DNA of 44,719 nt from a virus. The translations under genes and the position numbers were made by a program. The stretch spans positions 1 through 44,719 of the IMG/VR virus record IMGVR_UViG_3300020215_000078; one strand, written 5' to 3'. The notes below the pieces were generated by a model. It was not told the DNA's origin. It ran no database searches and worked only from the letters and a program-made list of their open reading frames with translations. This document shows positions 8,171-17,258 of this stretch, one piece after another (positions within the stretch are counted from its first letter, which is position 1; every line of letters starts with the position of its first letter).

Positions 8171-8977
8171 ATGGCAGCAGTCACCGGCATGGCCGGTTCT
8201 GTCTCGTGGGCCAACGGGTCCACAGGATCGAATCACACTCAGTTCACCAGCAACTCGACTACTGGCGGCGTGCCGATCCGCTTCACGCTGAACCTGAACG
8301 CCGACGAGTACGACACGACTTCGTTCGCAGCCTCTGATCCCACGTCTCTGTTCCTCAAGGGCCTGTCTTCATGGGATGGGGAGTTCGAGATCCTGACCCC
8401 GACCGCCGAGATCGGCAGCAATGGGCTGGTGACGTTCTCCCCTGGCTACACCGCGAACATCAGCGCGTACGACTTGGAGGTCGAGCGCAACGTTCATGAG
8501 GTGACGGCGTTCGGGGCAACGGCGAAGACCTTTATCCCTGGCGTGTACAGGTGGGGCGGTAGCTTCCGGGGCTTCCTTGACGACACGACCGCCGCCGCAG
8601 CCGTGGCCAACAGCAGCGAGCCCGCGTCGCTCACCCTGAAGTACTCCGAGCGAACCACGACGGACGCGACATTCTCGGGGACTGCCTTCACCACGCGCGC
8701 GGACATCGGCGTCAGTCCGCTTGAGGTCAACACCATCGGCTACTCGTTCCGCGGTAGCGGCGCTCTGACGCACTCCACGCCGACGACGGGCGACAACTTC
8801 ATCACCACTGGGGCGCTTACGGGTGACACTGCGGGCACCCTGACGCTCACGTCAACGACCAGCCGCACGTATGCCGGTTCCGCGTTTTGGAAGTCCATCT
8901 CGCTCAGTGTGACAGCGGGCGGCCTCACTGTCATTCGCATCGGCTTTCAGGGCACATCCACACTAACCATCTCATGA
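8171..8977 (+). CDS. Major tail tube protein
   Basis: 268 residues, beta-rich, with TGGAG eight bases before ATG 8171. The order (terminator, tube, tape measure) and the sequence character (NLNADEYDTTSFAA, LSSWDGEFEIL, repeated Thr-rich strands at the C-terminus) fit siphovirus tail tube proteins, which stack as hexamers around the tape measure. The C-terminal ~70 residues look like an added domain facing the tube exterior. Confidence 0.78.
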   Translation: MAAVTGMAGSVSWANGSTGSNHTQFTSNSTTGGVPIRFTLNLNADEYDTTSFAASDPTSLFLKGLSSWDGEFEILTPTAEIGSNGLVTFSPGYTANISAYDLEVERNVHEVTAFGATAKTFIPGVYRWGGSFRGFLDDTTAAAAVANSSEPASLTLKYSERTTTDATFSGTAFTTRADIGVSPLEVNTIGYSFRGSGALTHSTPTTGDNFITTGALTGDTAGTLTLTSTTSRTYAGSAFWKSISLSVTAGGLTVIRIGFQGTSTLTIS

Positions 8978-9142
8978 ACCCTGCCCGTTCCAATCTGGCA
9001 CGTACTCGCCTTGGGGCTGGTTCATCCAGGTGTACACGCCGTACGCGCCCACGCCAAGGCACATCGCCACCAGGAGCACCACCAGTGCGGCCTTGAGGAT
9101 GCCGTTCGCCACATCACCGCTGATATCGCGTGTCTCTTCCAT
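8972..9142 (-). CDS. Small single-span membrane protein, antisense in tail operon
   Basis: 56 residues on the minus strand (start MEETRDISGD). One strong transmembrane segment (about 13-36, ILKAALVVLLVAMCLGVGAYG) is followed by a short charged tail. It fills the only gap between tail tube and tape measure genes, and no rightward gene competes for the space. Function unknown; perhaps a lysogeny-expressed membrane protein or exclusion factor (inference). Confidence 0.6.
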   Translation of the reverse strand: MEETRDISGDVANGILKAALVVLLVAMCLGVGAYGVYTWMNQPQGEYVPDWNGQGS

Positions 9143-9186
9143 GCCGTCACAGTACCTAAGGACTCGACCCCAGGCAATCCGTACCA

Positions 9187-10260
9187 ATGGCTAACGACGC
9201 ATCCCAACCAAATACCGGATCGGCTGGCGCAGCGGAAATCGCTTCGGTCGGCATCGGCGTCCATGCCAACATCGTCGGTCTTCAGACCGGCATGGCGCAG
9301 GTTCAGTACATCGTCAACCAGACGGCCGCGCAGGTCCGGGTGGATGCCACCAACATTGAGACGACCATCGAGCAGTCGAGCGCGAAGGCGGCTGCCGCCG
9401 CAGCGAGGACGGCCCAGTCGGTCAAGGTGTCGGCGGCCGACGCGGCCAGTGCCGTGCAGCAGAGTGTCGCAAACGCTGGACACGCCGCCTCGGCCGCGGT
9501 GGGCACGACCAGTTCGTTCGCGAAGCAGTTGAACCGGGCGAAGAAGGCCGCAACCGGCATCTTCAACAGCATGTTCGTAGTCCCCGGCGTCGCGGTGGCT
9601 GCGTACGCACTGGGCAAGCAGATCGGCGAGAGATTATTCCACGGTATCAAGGAGAAGATGCGCGACGAGCAGGTGGGCTTGGTCGTACAGGCCAAGCAAC
9701 AGATTGCCGAGGCGCAGAGCGCGCTGGTGCAAGAGATCGCCAAGGCGCAAAAGGAGGCCGGGCAGCCTCCTATTGACTCAAACATCCTGAAGAGTGCCCA
9801 ATCTGAACTCAAGACACTCGATGAAGAGATTGTGCGGATCAGGAACGGCGTAGAGATGATGCGAGGCGCTTACGCCCGGCTCCGTGCCCAGCAAGACACA
9901 CTGACAGAGGGCACCGACGACCACCAGAGTGTTGTGGAACTGACCCAGAAGACGTGGGACGACATTCTGGCCGCCCAAAAGCGGTACGACGAACTAGCAC
10001 AGCGGCGCGTCGCGACCGAGGAGCGGTACAACACGATCTTGGGACGGGGAAAGAACCTCCTGACCGATCAGGCCGAGATTGTCGAAAGGCGTGCCGCCGA
10101 GGAGAGGCGTGCCAATGCCCAGCGCGAGGTGGCCGCCGAGCGCATGTCCATAGACATCTCCAGAATGCGGTCGCTCATGGAACTGAGCGTGCGCCAGAAG
10201 TACCCCGTTGCACCCGGCGCTCAAGTCATCCGCGGAGGAGAAGGGAACCTCGTTCGATGA
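9187..10260 (+). CDS. Tape measure protein (short)
   Basis: 357 residues, almost entirely helical and Ala/Gln/Glu-rich. Residues about 50-130 are coiled coil; a hydrophobic segment lies at about 128-147 (IFNSMFVVPGVAVAAYALG); a second coiled coil spans about 150-340. This architecture and the place after the tail tube identify the tape measure. It is short for the class; with the usual proportionality of about 1.5 angstroms per residue, the tail would be roughly 50-55 nm. No lytic or peptidase domain is visible. The 3' end overlaps the next gene by 4 bases. Confidence 0.8.
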   Translation: MANDASQPNTGSAGAAEIASVGIGVHANIVGLQTGMAQVQYIVNQTAAQVRVDATNIETTIEQSSAKAAAAAARTAQSVKVSAADAASAVQQSVANAGHAASAAVGTTSSFAKQLNRAKKAATGIFNSMFVVPGVAVAAYALGKQIGERLFHGIKEKMRDEQVGLVVQAKQQIAEAQSALVQEIAKAQKEAGQPPIDSNILKSAQSELKTLDEEIVRIRNGVEMMRGAYARLRAQQDTLTEGTDDHQSVVELTQKTWDDILAAQKRYDELAQRRVATEERYNTILGRGKNLLTDQAEIVERRAAEERRANAQREVAAERMSIDISRMRSLMELSVRQKYPVAPGAQVIRGGEGNLVR

Positions 10261-11162
10261 CGGCCACCCTGCAAGGCGTCAAGTCCCACGGCGGGTCAAC
10301 GGACGGCTCTAAGGCACAGATCGTCCTGCGATACCACGTGGACAGTCTTCCGCCTGGTGCTCTCTCCGACATCACCCTGCCGCCTATCGGAACGCCTTAT
10401 CCGCTACTGCCGCCGGACCCGTTCTTTCCGATGCTGGCGGATCGGTACGACTGGGAGCCAGTGGGCGACAACAAATCCACCTGGGTGGATGTCGTGTATT
10501 CCAACGACCGCTCCGGCCGGCTCGCGCCTCATCCCGACAAGACGCGACCCGGCTTCCAGAGCGCGAGCGTGGACTTTCAGGACACTCTCGGCGAGTTCCC
10601 CGCTGTGCTCACGTACCCGGCCAAGGTGCCCGGTACCAACGGAACGACAGCGCGGTTTGGTGACACAACGATTTACAAGCCGGAAGAAACCCGCGTGGTC
10701 TATGAGATCAACGTGGTGTTGCAGGGCTTCCAGAATGCCAACCAGTTCGCTGTGATTGGCCAGCAGAACGGCCGCCTCCACAAGATCCAGGGACGCTACT
10801 ACCGCTTCAAGGCCGGACGCATTACGCAGACCGAGAAGACGGCGTGGGAGACGACGTACACGTGGACGGAGGACACGGGTACGCCGCCGCCGCTGGGGTT
10901 CACGCCCGGCGGTGCGTACGTCGCCACCATTCCCATCGGTCCATCCGCTGACGAGCGGACGCTATTCCTCCCTCCGGCCGGTCAGAACAAACTCAAGGAA
11001 TACGACGCCACTCTGAACGACAACGCGATCTATGTGCGATCCCCTTACCACTTTGTGTCCTTCTACATGACCAACGCCATGCAGCCGGTGTGGTACCAGA
11101 TCCTCCAGCATCGCCTGGACGCGAACGGCTGGCAGGCGCTGCCCGGCAACCTACAACTCTAA
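10257..11162 (+). CDS. Tail tip / distal tail structural protein
   Basis: 301 residues from ATG 10257, preceded by GGAGGAG. Beta-rich with conserved-looking motifs (YRFKAGRITQTEKTAWETTY, WYQILQHRLDANGWQALPG). Not assignable to a named family by eye. Position immediately after the tape measure suggests a distal tail or baseplate hub protein. Confidence 0.65.
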   Translation: MTATLQGVKSHGGSTDGSKAQIVLRYHVDSLPPGALSDITLPPIGTPYPLLPPDPFFPMLADRYDWEPVGDNKSTWVDVVYSNDRSGRLAPHPDKTRPGFQSASVDFQDTLGEFPAVLTYPAKVPGTNGTTARFGDTTIYKPEETRVVYEINVVLQGFQNANQFAVIGQQNGRLHKIQGRYYRFKAGRITQTEKTAWETTYTWTEDTGTPPPLGFTPGGAYVATIPIGPSADERTLFLPPAGQNKLKEYDATLNDNAIYVRSPYHFVSFYMTNAMQPVWYQILQHRLDANGWQALPGNLQL

Positions 11163-11545
11163 TGCCCACGCTCGTCAAGTCATATCCAGGCGAAGTAGTC
11201 GCGATCAATGGAACCTCCACGGGTCCGTGGGCACCAGCGCCGGCAACGTCGTTTACGTACCACGTGGACGTGACGATGGACGACCAGGTGCGTCGGCTTG
11301 AGAACATCAAACCGAACTGCGAGCGCTGGCCCGATTCACTGAACGTCAGTCCAATCGCTATCGGCACCCTCGTGACCGTGTTCACGGTGGGCACGGCGCA
11401 CGTTCTTGATGCCCGCGAACTCCCCCACTTCGCCCCCTGCTCCCAGTCCCGCCCGTCGCTGTCGCCGGGGCAGGGGCTCATCGCCGCCGTCAACGCGATG
11501 GACGACGCGGAGAAGGCGGCCCTACGCAAGGCGCTCGGACTATGA
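11162..11545 (+). CDS. Unknown tail-module protein
   Basis: 127 residues from ATG 11162 (TAATG overlap). The N-terminal two thirds look like a small beta-barrel/OB-type unit (YHVDVTMDDQVRRLENI, GTLVTVFTVGTAHVLD); the end is a short helix (MDDAEKAALRKALGL). Probably a tail tip accessory protein by position; family unknown. Confidence 0.6.
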   Translation: MPTLVKSYPGEVVAINGTSTGPWAPAPATSFTYHVDVTMDDQVRRLENIKPNCERWPDSLNVSPIAIGTLVTVFTVGTAHVLDARELPHFAPCSQSRPSLSPGQGLIAAVNAMDDAEKAALRKALGL

Positions 11546-11913
11546 AGAACCCCAGCAAGGGCAATCTCAGGGTTATCGACCTGGCCGACCGCAAGGGCCG
11601 GGTCGTGGCCATCACCGGATGGAAGATCGACACCGTGGACTCGTTCCTCCGCCCGACCGAGGGGTACACGGTCGGGTCGTTCGAGGTCAAGAACGCGGTT
11701 GGCACCCTCTCCTCCGGCGTCATCGCGCTGGTGGTGACGAACGAGCCCGAGGGCACGCAGGGCGTGGCGCCGGCCACGGCCGTGACCAGGAACGCCGCGG
11801 GCATGACCGCCCCCTTCGACATCCGCTCCCCCTTCGCCGGCCTCGCCGTGACCACCACGCAGAGCAACTGCACGGTGGACGCCTTCCTCTACCTCACCAA
11901 GACCCACACCTGA
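11542..11913 (+). CDS. Unknown virion-type protein
   Basis: 123 residues, ATGA overlap with the gene before. Beta-sandwich character with few charged residues in the second half. The base composition returns here to the higher GC of the outer late genes. It may be a small tail or fibre subunit. Family not recognised. Confidence 0.58.
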   Translation: MKNPSKGNLRVIDLADRKGRVVAITGWKIDTVDSFLRPTEGYTVGSFEVKNAVGTLSSGVIALVVTNEPEGTQGVAPATAVTRNAAGMTAPFDIRSPFAGLAVTTTQSNCTVDAFLYLTKTHT

Positions 11914-11931
11914 CCTACGGAGTCCTAGATC

Positions 11932-12834
11932 ATGGCACAGACCGTCCGCTACTGGCGTGCGCCCGGCACGCAGCCCGGCGACCTGAACACCGCCGGCAAC
12001 TACCACGACGGCGTGTACGGGGCGTCGGCCGTTCCGCTCGCGTCCAACATCGTGTACTTCAACGAGGACTCGGGGACCATCTCCGGCAGCCCCGCGACGC
12101 TCAACCTCGCGCTCGCGCACGTGGGCGTGACCCGGGGCCACACCGGCACCGGCGGGGGGACGGGCACCAGCCTGACCATCGCCGTCAACACCAACGGGAC
12201 CGGCCAGTACGCCAACCACGTCTTTGAGTACGCGGCGGGCGGCGGGCGGTGGTACGTCACCGCGGGCACCAACGGGATCGGCATCGTCCGCGTGGACACG
12301 CTGGGCAAGCTGTTCCTCACCGGCGGCACGATCAACACCCGCCTGGAGGTGGTCGCGGGCGAGGTCGATGTCAACGACTCGGTGGACCTCTCGGGCAAGA
12401 TCATGGACGTGTACGGGGGGGCCGTGAACGTCGAGTACAAGGCGGACGGCACGGACCCCACGGTCAACGTCTACGGCGGCGTCACGATCCTGCGCCGGCC
12501 CGCGGGCACGATGACGGTGAACGGGGGCCGGGTCATCGTGCGCGTGGAGAAGGAGACGGGCGGCGCGGCCACGCTCACCGTGAACAACGGGGAGGTGGAC
12601 TGGCAGGCCGGCAACGTCACCTCGGCGCTCAACCTCAACAGCGGCAGGATGACGTTCAGGAACGCCATCAAGCCCATCGACCTCTCGGGCGCGACGGTCA
12701 CGGCGGCCGACACCGACATCGACATCATGACCGCGCCGGGCTCCAAGATCACCTGGCCGGCCTCAACCTCCATCGTGCTCAAGGCCGGCAAGGCGGCACA
12801 GCTCATCGCCCGGGTGGCCAGCGCGACCATCTAG
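11932..12834 (+). CDS. Beta-solenoid tail fibre-like protein
   Basis: 300 residues, GGAG ten bases before ATG 11932. From about residue 100 the sequence is a run of short Gly/Val strands with repeated turns (LFLTGGTINTRLEV, IMDVYGGAVNVEY, VNVYGGVTILRR, MTVNGGRVIVRVE), typical of autotransporter-like or solenoid fibres. It starts a cluster of probable host-contact proteins. Likely a tail fibre or tip spike component. Confidence 0.68.
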   Translation: MAQTVRYWRAPGTQPGDLNTAGNYHDGVYGASAVPLASNIVYFNEDSGTISGSPATLNLALAHVGVTRGHTGTGGGTGTSLTIAVNTNGTGQYANHVFEYAAGGGRWYVTAGTNGIGIVRVDTLGKLFLTGGTINTRLEVVAGEVDVNDSVDLSGKIMDVYGGAVNVEYKADGTDPTVNVYGGVTILRRPAGTMTVNGGRVIVRVEKETGGAATLTVNNGEVDWQAGNVTSALNLNSGRMTFRNAIKPIDLSGATVTAADTDIDIMTAPGSKITWPASTSIVLKAGKAAQLIARVASATI

Positions 12835-14258
12835 TGGCCGACTCGCTCCTCATCGTGGGCTCCGCACTGGCGACCTCCGGCGGTGGGCTCGTCACCACCG
12901 CCGGGGGTGCGCCGTGCTGCTGCGGCCAGGGGGGCTGCGTCCCGCCGAACACGCCCTGTGCGCGGCCCCCGTGCCTGCCCCGGTTGGGGATACACCGGCT
13001 CCGGCGGTTCAGCGGCCCCAGCGGCGAGAACGTCGTCATCGAGTACGACTTCCAGGCCCCCGCGTGCTGCGGCCCGGCGGAGAACTGGACCGGCAGTTAC
13101 CTGTTCTCCCGCCGGACCACGACGTACGCGCAGATCGGCGGGGTGTGGCGCGCGTACTCCTGCGAGAGCCTCCGGGTCGAGGGGGCGGGTGGGATCGGCC
13201 ACAGCAGTTCGTCGCTCTCGTGGGCCATCCCCGTGACGTTCACGCGCCGCGACTGCTTCACCGGCCGCGTGGAGGTGTCCCGCGGCACGGTCCCGTTCAC
13301 GGCCTGCACGGTCGGCGCCGGGGTGGGCCTGCCCCTCGCCCCGTTTGTCGGCACCTACTTGGAGGGATTCGAGCGCTGGCAGGGGGGGGCGTACGAGGGC
13401 CAGCAGTCCTACATGTCCAGCCAGTTGCCGGGCGGCTCCCCGAACCCCTACGGCGCGGACTACCTGCGGGTGGTCCTGCACCCGGGGCGGGTGCCCGAGT
13501 GCGCCACGGGGTGGCCGCTCGGCGCGTGCTGCTGCCGGGGCAGGTGCTTCGACCAGATGTCGGCCGCCGCCTGCGGCCAGATGGGCGGCGGGTGGCTCGG
13601 GCCGGGCACGCGCTGCGAGTCGCCGAGTTGCGCCACCCTGCGGGGCGCGTGCTGCCTGCCCGATGGGGTGGGTTGTCGGGTATCGACCGAGGAGCAGTGC
13701 ACGCGTGTCCACGGCTACTTTCACGGCCCGCTGACGACGTGCGAGCGGGTCATCTGCGCCGGGCCGACGACCGCGGCCTGCTGCCTCCCGAATGCGACCT
13801 GTGAGCACCTGACCCGGCAGGCGTGCGAGGCGCGCCAGGGGGAGTGGCGGAAGGGCCTGACGTGCCAGGACCCCAACGTCTGCGGCGCGCCCGACCGTCA
13901 CCCGTGCTGCTACACCGGGCCGAACGGCGTGGAGTGCGAACTGACCACGCTGGAGGAGTGCAACGCCCGGCAGGGCGAGTACCACCCCGAGAGCGTGGAT
14001 TGCGAACTCGTGAACTGCACGGGGGCGTGCTGCCACCGCCAGCAGCACGGGTGGCAATGCAGCCAGGAACTCCAGTCCCAGTGCGCGATCCTGAACCAGG
14101 GGACGTTCTACGGCTACGGCTCGGTGTGCGAGGGCGTCCCGTGCCCGCCGGACCCGGGGCGTCTGTTCGTCCCGCCCGCCCGCTCCAGCCAGATCGTGGT
14201 GCCGGGGCGGGGCTGCTCCACCTGCGGCGGCGGGGGGACCGGGGGGCTCACGCTATGA
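12834..14258 (+). CDS. Cys-rich repeat virion/adhesin protein
   Basis: 474 residues from GTG 12834, which abuts the previous stop. Residues about 1-215 contain a Cys-rich start (CCCGQGGCVPP) and a beta domain. Residues about 223-445 carry five tandem units of about 35-45 residues, each beginning [GAP]-[AC]-C-C, with a Cys before a helix, a Cys in ...EEQC/QACEARQGEW, and ending T-x-C-x(4,5)-C. This pattern is like repeats in Planctomycetota surface or secreted proteins. Disulfide-stabilised units suggest an exposed adhesin on the tail tip. The extreme C-terminus has CSTCGGGG. Confidence 0.7.
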   Translation: MADSLLIVGSALATSGGGLVTTAGGAPCCCGQGGCVPPNTPCARPPCLPRLGIHRLRRFSGPSGENVVIEYDFQAPACCGPAENWTGSYLFSRRTTTYAQIGGVWRAYSCESLRVEGAGGIGHSSSSLSWAIPVTFTRRDCFTGRVEVSRGTVPFTACTVGAGVGLPLAPFVGTYLEGFERWQGGAYEGQQSYMSSQLPGGSPNPYGADYLRVVLHPGRVPECATGWPLGACCCRGRCFDQMSAAACGQMGGGWLGPGTRCESPSCATLRGACCLPDGVGCRVSTEEQCTRVHGYFHGPLTTCERVICAGPTTAACCLPNATCEHLTRQACEARQGEWRKGLTCQDPNVCGAPDRHPCCYTGPNGVECELTTLEECNARQGEYHPESVDCELVNCTGACCHRQQHGWQCSQELQSQCAILNQGTFYGYGSVCEGVPCPPDPGRLFVPPARSSQIVVPGRGCSTCGGGGTGGLTL

Positions 14259-14617
14259 ACCTCGCGCAGTTGACCAGGGCGGCGCTGGTGGGCGTCCACG
14301 GCGGCGCCAAGTACCTGACGGCGCTGGCCACGGGCGACACGGCTGGCGATGCGGCGGTGACGGCCCGGCGGGAGGCGTGCCGGGCCTGCCCCTCGCGGGT
14401 GCGGGCGCGGGTGCCCGGGACGGACGCGGAGTCCGACTGGTGCGGCCCGCCCCTGACGCCGCAGGCGGACCCGCCGACGTGCGGGTGCCTGCTCGCGGGC
14501 AAGACGGCCGTGGCCAGCGAGGAATGCCCGCAGGGACGGTGGCCCGCTTTTGTAGCATCGGCTACAATGGACCGTCGCCCGCTACCGCCACCTACTACGG
14601 CTCCGGGGGCTTCTTGA
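14255..14617 (+). CDS. Small zinc-ribbon-like phage protein
   Basis: 120 residues, ATGA overlap with the Cys-rich gene. Pattern CRACP (about residue 45), then DWCG, then CGCLLAGK, then EECPQGRW matches a small Cys4 protein seen in many phage tail modules that ends in CPxGKW. Here about 25 residues follow that motif and they cover the palindrome at 14552, so the tail may be a by-product of a missing early stop. Function unknown; probably metal-binding. Confidence 0.65.
   Translation: MNLAQLTRAALVGVHGGAKYLTALATGDTAGDAAVTARREACRACPSRVRARVPGTDAESDWCGPPLTPQADPPTCGCLLAGKTAVASEECPQGRWPAFVASATMDRRPLPPPTTAPGAS
14552..14565. promoter_or_regulatory. Late palindrome GTAGC-ATCG-GCTAC before the beta-helix genes
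   Basis: Third occurrence of the late palindrome, extended to TTGTAGC/GCTACAA. A TACAAT hexamer (14563-14568) overlaps its right arm. The TTG start of the first beta-helix gene lies 48 bases downstream. The site is inside the end of the preceding coding region, which argues for a retained regulatory function. Confidence 0.6.
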
Positions 14618-15423
14618 CCGCGACTGCGACCATTGAGGTGTGGTCTACCCCGGGTGCGCCCATCCGTGGTCGCACCGTCGTCGGCCAGCCCTTCGGGCTC
14701 CTGGCGCAGATCTGGCCCGAGACGGCCCCGCGGATCGCGCTGGTCGAACTGCTGAGCTGCCGATTCCTCGGCAACGGCGGGGGGCACCGGCAGTCGGGCG
14801 CGTTCCTCGCCAACGTGGACCGGGTGGTGGTCCGCAACTGCCTCTTCGACCACAACGGCTACGACGGCGTGCGCGAGCCCACGGACTGCCACAACCTCTA
14901 CATCCACGCCACCTGCGGCGAGATCGTGGTGGAGAACTGCGTCTTTGCCCGGGGCGGCTACCACGGACTCAAGGCGTGCACCGACCAGGCGGGCAAGCGG
15001 CTGGTGGTGCGCCACAACCTGTTCCTCGACAACCCCTGCCACATCGGCGTGGGCGACTGGGGCAACGAGCCCAAGCAGGCGTTCCGGGGCAAGGCCAGCA
15101 TCTACGGCAACGTCATCGTGGGCGGGCGCGTGCGGCCCAGCTTCGAGACCATCGGGATCAGCGTGTGCCCGGTCCATGCGGACGTGACGATCCGGGACAA
15201 CGTGTTCGGCCCCGGGGTGGTCAACCCCTACGCGGTCGATGCCGGGTCGTACCGCCGCAGGGGCATCGCGGAGCCCGTCCGCTCCGCCCGCACCGTGGCC
15301 GACTACCTGCTCACGCTGGGCCTGCGGACGGCGGACCCCACCGCCGCGTTCGTGGCCCTGTGCCTGGAGGACTTCGGGCACCGCGAGCGCTGCATGGGCT
15401 TCATCCGCCAAGGAGCTGCGTAG
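14614..15423 (+). CDS. Right-handed beta-helix protein (tail spike-associated)
   Basis: 269 residues if TTG 14614 is used; GGGGG lies five bases upstream and the TTG overlaps the previous stop (TTGA). From about residue 40 the protein shows beta-helix rungs (VVVRNCLFDHNGYDGV, IVVENCVFARGGYHGL, LVVRHNLFLDNPCHIGV, VTIRDNVFG). Such folds are found in tail spikes and polysaccharide lyases or hydrolases. No catalytic residues can be assigned. The frame is open upstream of 14614 but has no ATG. Confidence 0.68.
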   Translation: MTATATIEVWSTPGAPIRGRTVVGQPFGLLAQIWPETAPRIALVELLSCRFLGNGGGHRQSGAFLANVDRVVVRNCLFDHNGYDGVREPTDCHNLYIHATCGEIVVENCVFARGGYHGLKACTDQAGKRLVVRHNLFLDNPCHIGVGDWGNEPKQAFRGKASIYGNVIVGGRVRPSFETIGISVCPVHADVTIRDNVFGPGVVNPYAVDAGSYRRRGIAEPVRSARTVADYLLTLGLRTADPTAAFVALCLEDFGHRERCMGFIRQGAA

Positions 15424-17238
15424 ATGGCCGAGTTCTATATCAACGGCGACACCGGCGACGACGCCAACGCGGGCACGGAACTCGCCCCGCGCAAGACCCT
15501 GCCCACGTCGATCAGCAGCGGCGACGTTCTGTACCTCGCCGGCACGATCCGGGGCGCGACCACGCCCACCGGGGCGGCCACGGCCAACGCCTCGCTGACC
15601 ACGTACACGAACAAGTCCAACGTCACGGTCCAGCAGTGGAAGGGGCAGACGCAGGCGGAACTCCGCGGGGACGTGCAGCTCGTGCAGAGCGGCTGGACCG
15701 CCAGCACCAACGCCTGGCAGAAAACAATCGCCACGGGCCTGACCCTCTCCCACGTCGTCTACAAGTGGGACGCCAACATCGACGGCTCCGGCCGCCACTA
15801 CGGGTTCCTGCAATCGGATTCTCTGGCCAACGTCCAGAACGCCACCGGCTCCACCGGCAAGTACCACTACGCCAGCGGCACCGGCGTGCTCAGCGTCTAC
15901 CTGGGCGGGGACAACCCCAACACCAGCGGCTTCCCCGTCGCCTACTGCGCGGTCGATGGGTCCACCGCGATCTTCTTCAACGGCGGCACGGGCAACGTGG
16001 TGGACGGCATCAACTTCGCACTGTACCCCGGGGGCTCGGACTGCTACTGCGTGCGGATGGACGACAACCAGAACTCCATCATCCGCCTGTGCACGGCCCG
16101 CGACGCCGGATTCCACGCCTTTGGGTTCCTGGGGCAGACGGTCGCCAACGTCAACAACACAATCGAGGGCTGCGCCGGGTACGGGCTCCGCCACGACGGC
16201 ACCTACACGGTCCACTACACCACGAACGCGGCCGGGTCGCTGAGCGGGGCGGTGGTCCGGGCGTGCGCCTTCCACGGCTACCGCTACCTCGGGCTCGACG
16301 GCGCCGTGCTCGGGGGGCTCTCCGCCAACGGGCAGATCGGGTGCTACGCGCACGCGGACACGGGCTCGCCCGTCACCGGCGTTCTCTACGACGGCTGCAC
16401 CTTCACGTATTACGCCGGCGAGACGGGGTTCGTCCCCTACGACGCCGCGAACACCACCGCCCCGAGCGACAAGTGGGACTGGTCCACCTACCCGGTGCGG
16501 GCCGACCGCTGCACGGTCACGGGCGGCATCCACTGGCGACTGAGCCAGTACATGGCGTCCCGGCGCTGCACGATCCACATGACCCGCTCGGGGTCGTCGG
16601 GCGCCGGCGTCGGCCAGCCGGGCGTGATCGGCTTCACCGCCACCGGGGGCGCGGCCTACGGCGTCCTCTTCGAGGCGTGCGAGATCATCTTCGACGGCGA
16701 CGGGCTGGCGGGCGTCCGGAACTTCGTGGTGCACGGGGCCAACCACGACATCCGCCTGCTCAACTGCTCGGTGTGGGAGGCGGCGACCACGGGCGCGGGC
16801 GAGGCCCACATCATGTTCGCCTGGAACTCGATCAACACCGCCCACATCCGCGCCCGCGGCTGCGTGATCGGGTTCCTCACCGAGGGGTGGTCCACCCTCT
16901 GCTGGGAGGACGCGAGCACCGACGCGGCCCACCACGACTTCCTCGACTGCGCGTACTACTTCCTGCGCTCCGGCGACAACATGAGCGAGAACACGTCGCT
17001 GGACTCCAAGAGCGAGTGGGCGGCCAGCGTGGACACCAGCGCCCGGCAGCTCGCCGCGGCCCCCTTCCCGTCCGCCCCGACCAACCTCTCGCTGACCTCG
17101 GCCTCGTCGGTGTGGTCGGTGCGCCGCGCCACGTCCGACATTATCCCCGCCGTTGGCATCAACGCCGGCTACGCCAGGTTCTACGGCGCGTGGCAGTACC
17201 CGCCCCGGGCGGCGGTGAGCCGGCTTCTTGGCCTCTAA
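15424..17238 (+). CDS. Tail spike, right-handed beta-helix (possible depolymerase)
   Basis: 604 residues, AAGGAG ten bases before the ATG. It starts with a pectate-lyase-superfamily-like pattern (FYINGDTGDDANAGTELAPRKTL, then GDVLYLAGTIRG) used in beta-helix spikes. Rungs continue to about residue 500, with many Cys and Trp on turns. The C-terminal ~100 residues may be a trimerisation or end domain. Likely binds or cleaves a surface polysaccharide of the host; the enzymatic activity is inference. Confidence 0.78.
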   Translation: MAEFYINGDTGDDANAGTELAPRKTLPTSISSGDVLYLAGTIRGATTPTGAATANASLTTYTNKSNVTVQQWKGQTQAELRGDVQLVQSGWTASTNAWQKTIATGLTLSHVVYKWDANIDGSGRHYGFLQSDSLANVQNATGSTGKYHYASGTGVLSVYLGGDNPNTSGFPVAYCAVDGSTAIFFNGGTGNVVDGINFALYPGGSDCYCVRMDDNQNSIIRLCTARDAGFHAFGFLGQTVANVNNTIEGCAGYGLRHDGTYTVHYTTNAAGSLSGAVVRACAFHGYRYLGLDGAVLGGLSANGQIGCYAHADTGSPVTGVLYDGCTFTYYAGETGFVPYDAANTTAPSDKWDWSTYPVRADRCTVTGGIHWRLSQYMASRRCTIHMTRSGSSGAGVGQPGVIGFTATGGAAYGVLFEACEIIFDGDGLAGVRNFVVHGANHDIRLLNCSVWEAATTGAGEAHIMFAWNSINTAHIRARGCVIGFLTEGWSTLCWEDASTDAAHHDFLDCAYYFLRSGDNMSENTSLDSKSEWAASVDTSARQLAAAPFPSAPTNLSLTSASSVWSVRRATSDIIPAVGINAGYARFYGAWQYPPRAAVSRLLGL

Positions 17239-17258
17239 CCCACCTACCGGAGCCACGT

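Noticed and set aside
14248-17256. A 1002-codon open frame on the minus strand
   Set aside because: It is the reverse shadow of the Cys-rich and beta-helix genes in high-GC DNA; the sequence is Gly/Arg/Val-rich with no domain pattern.
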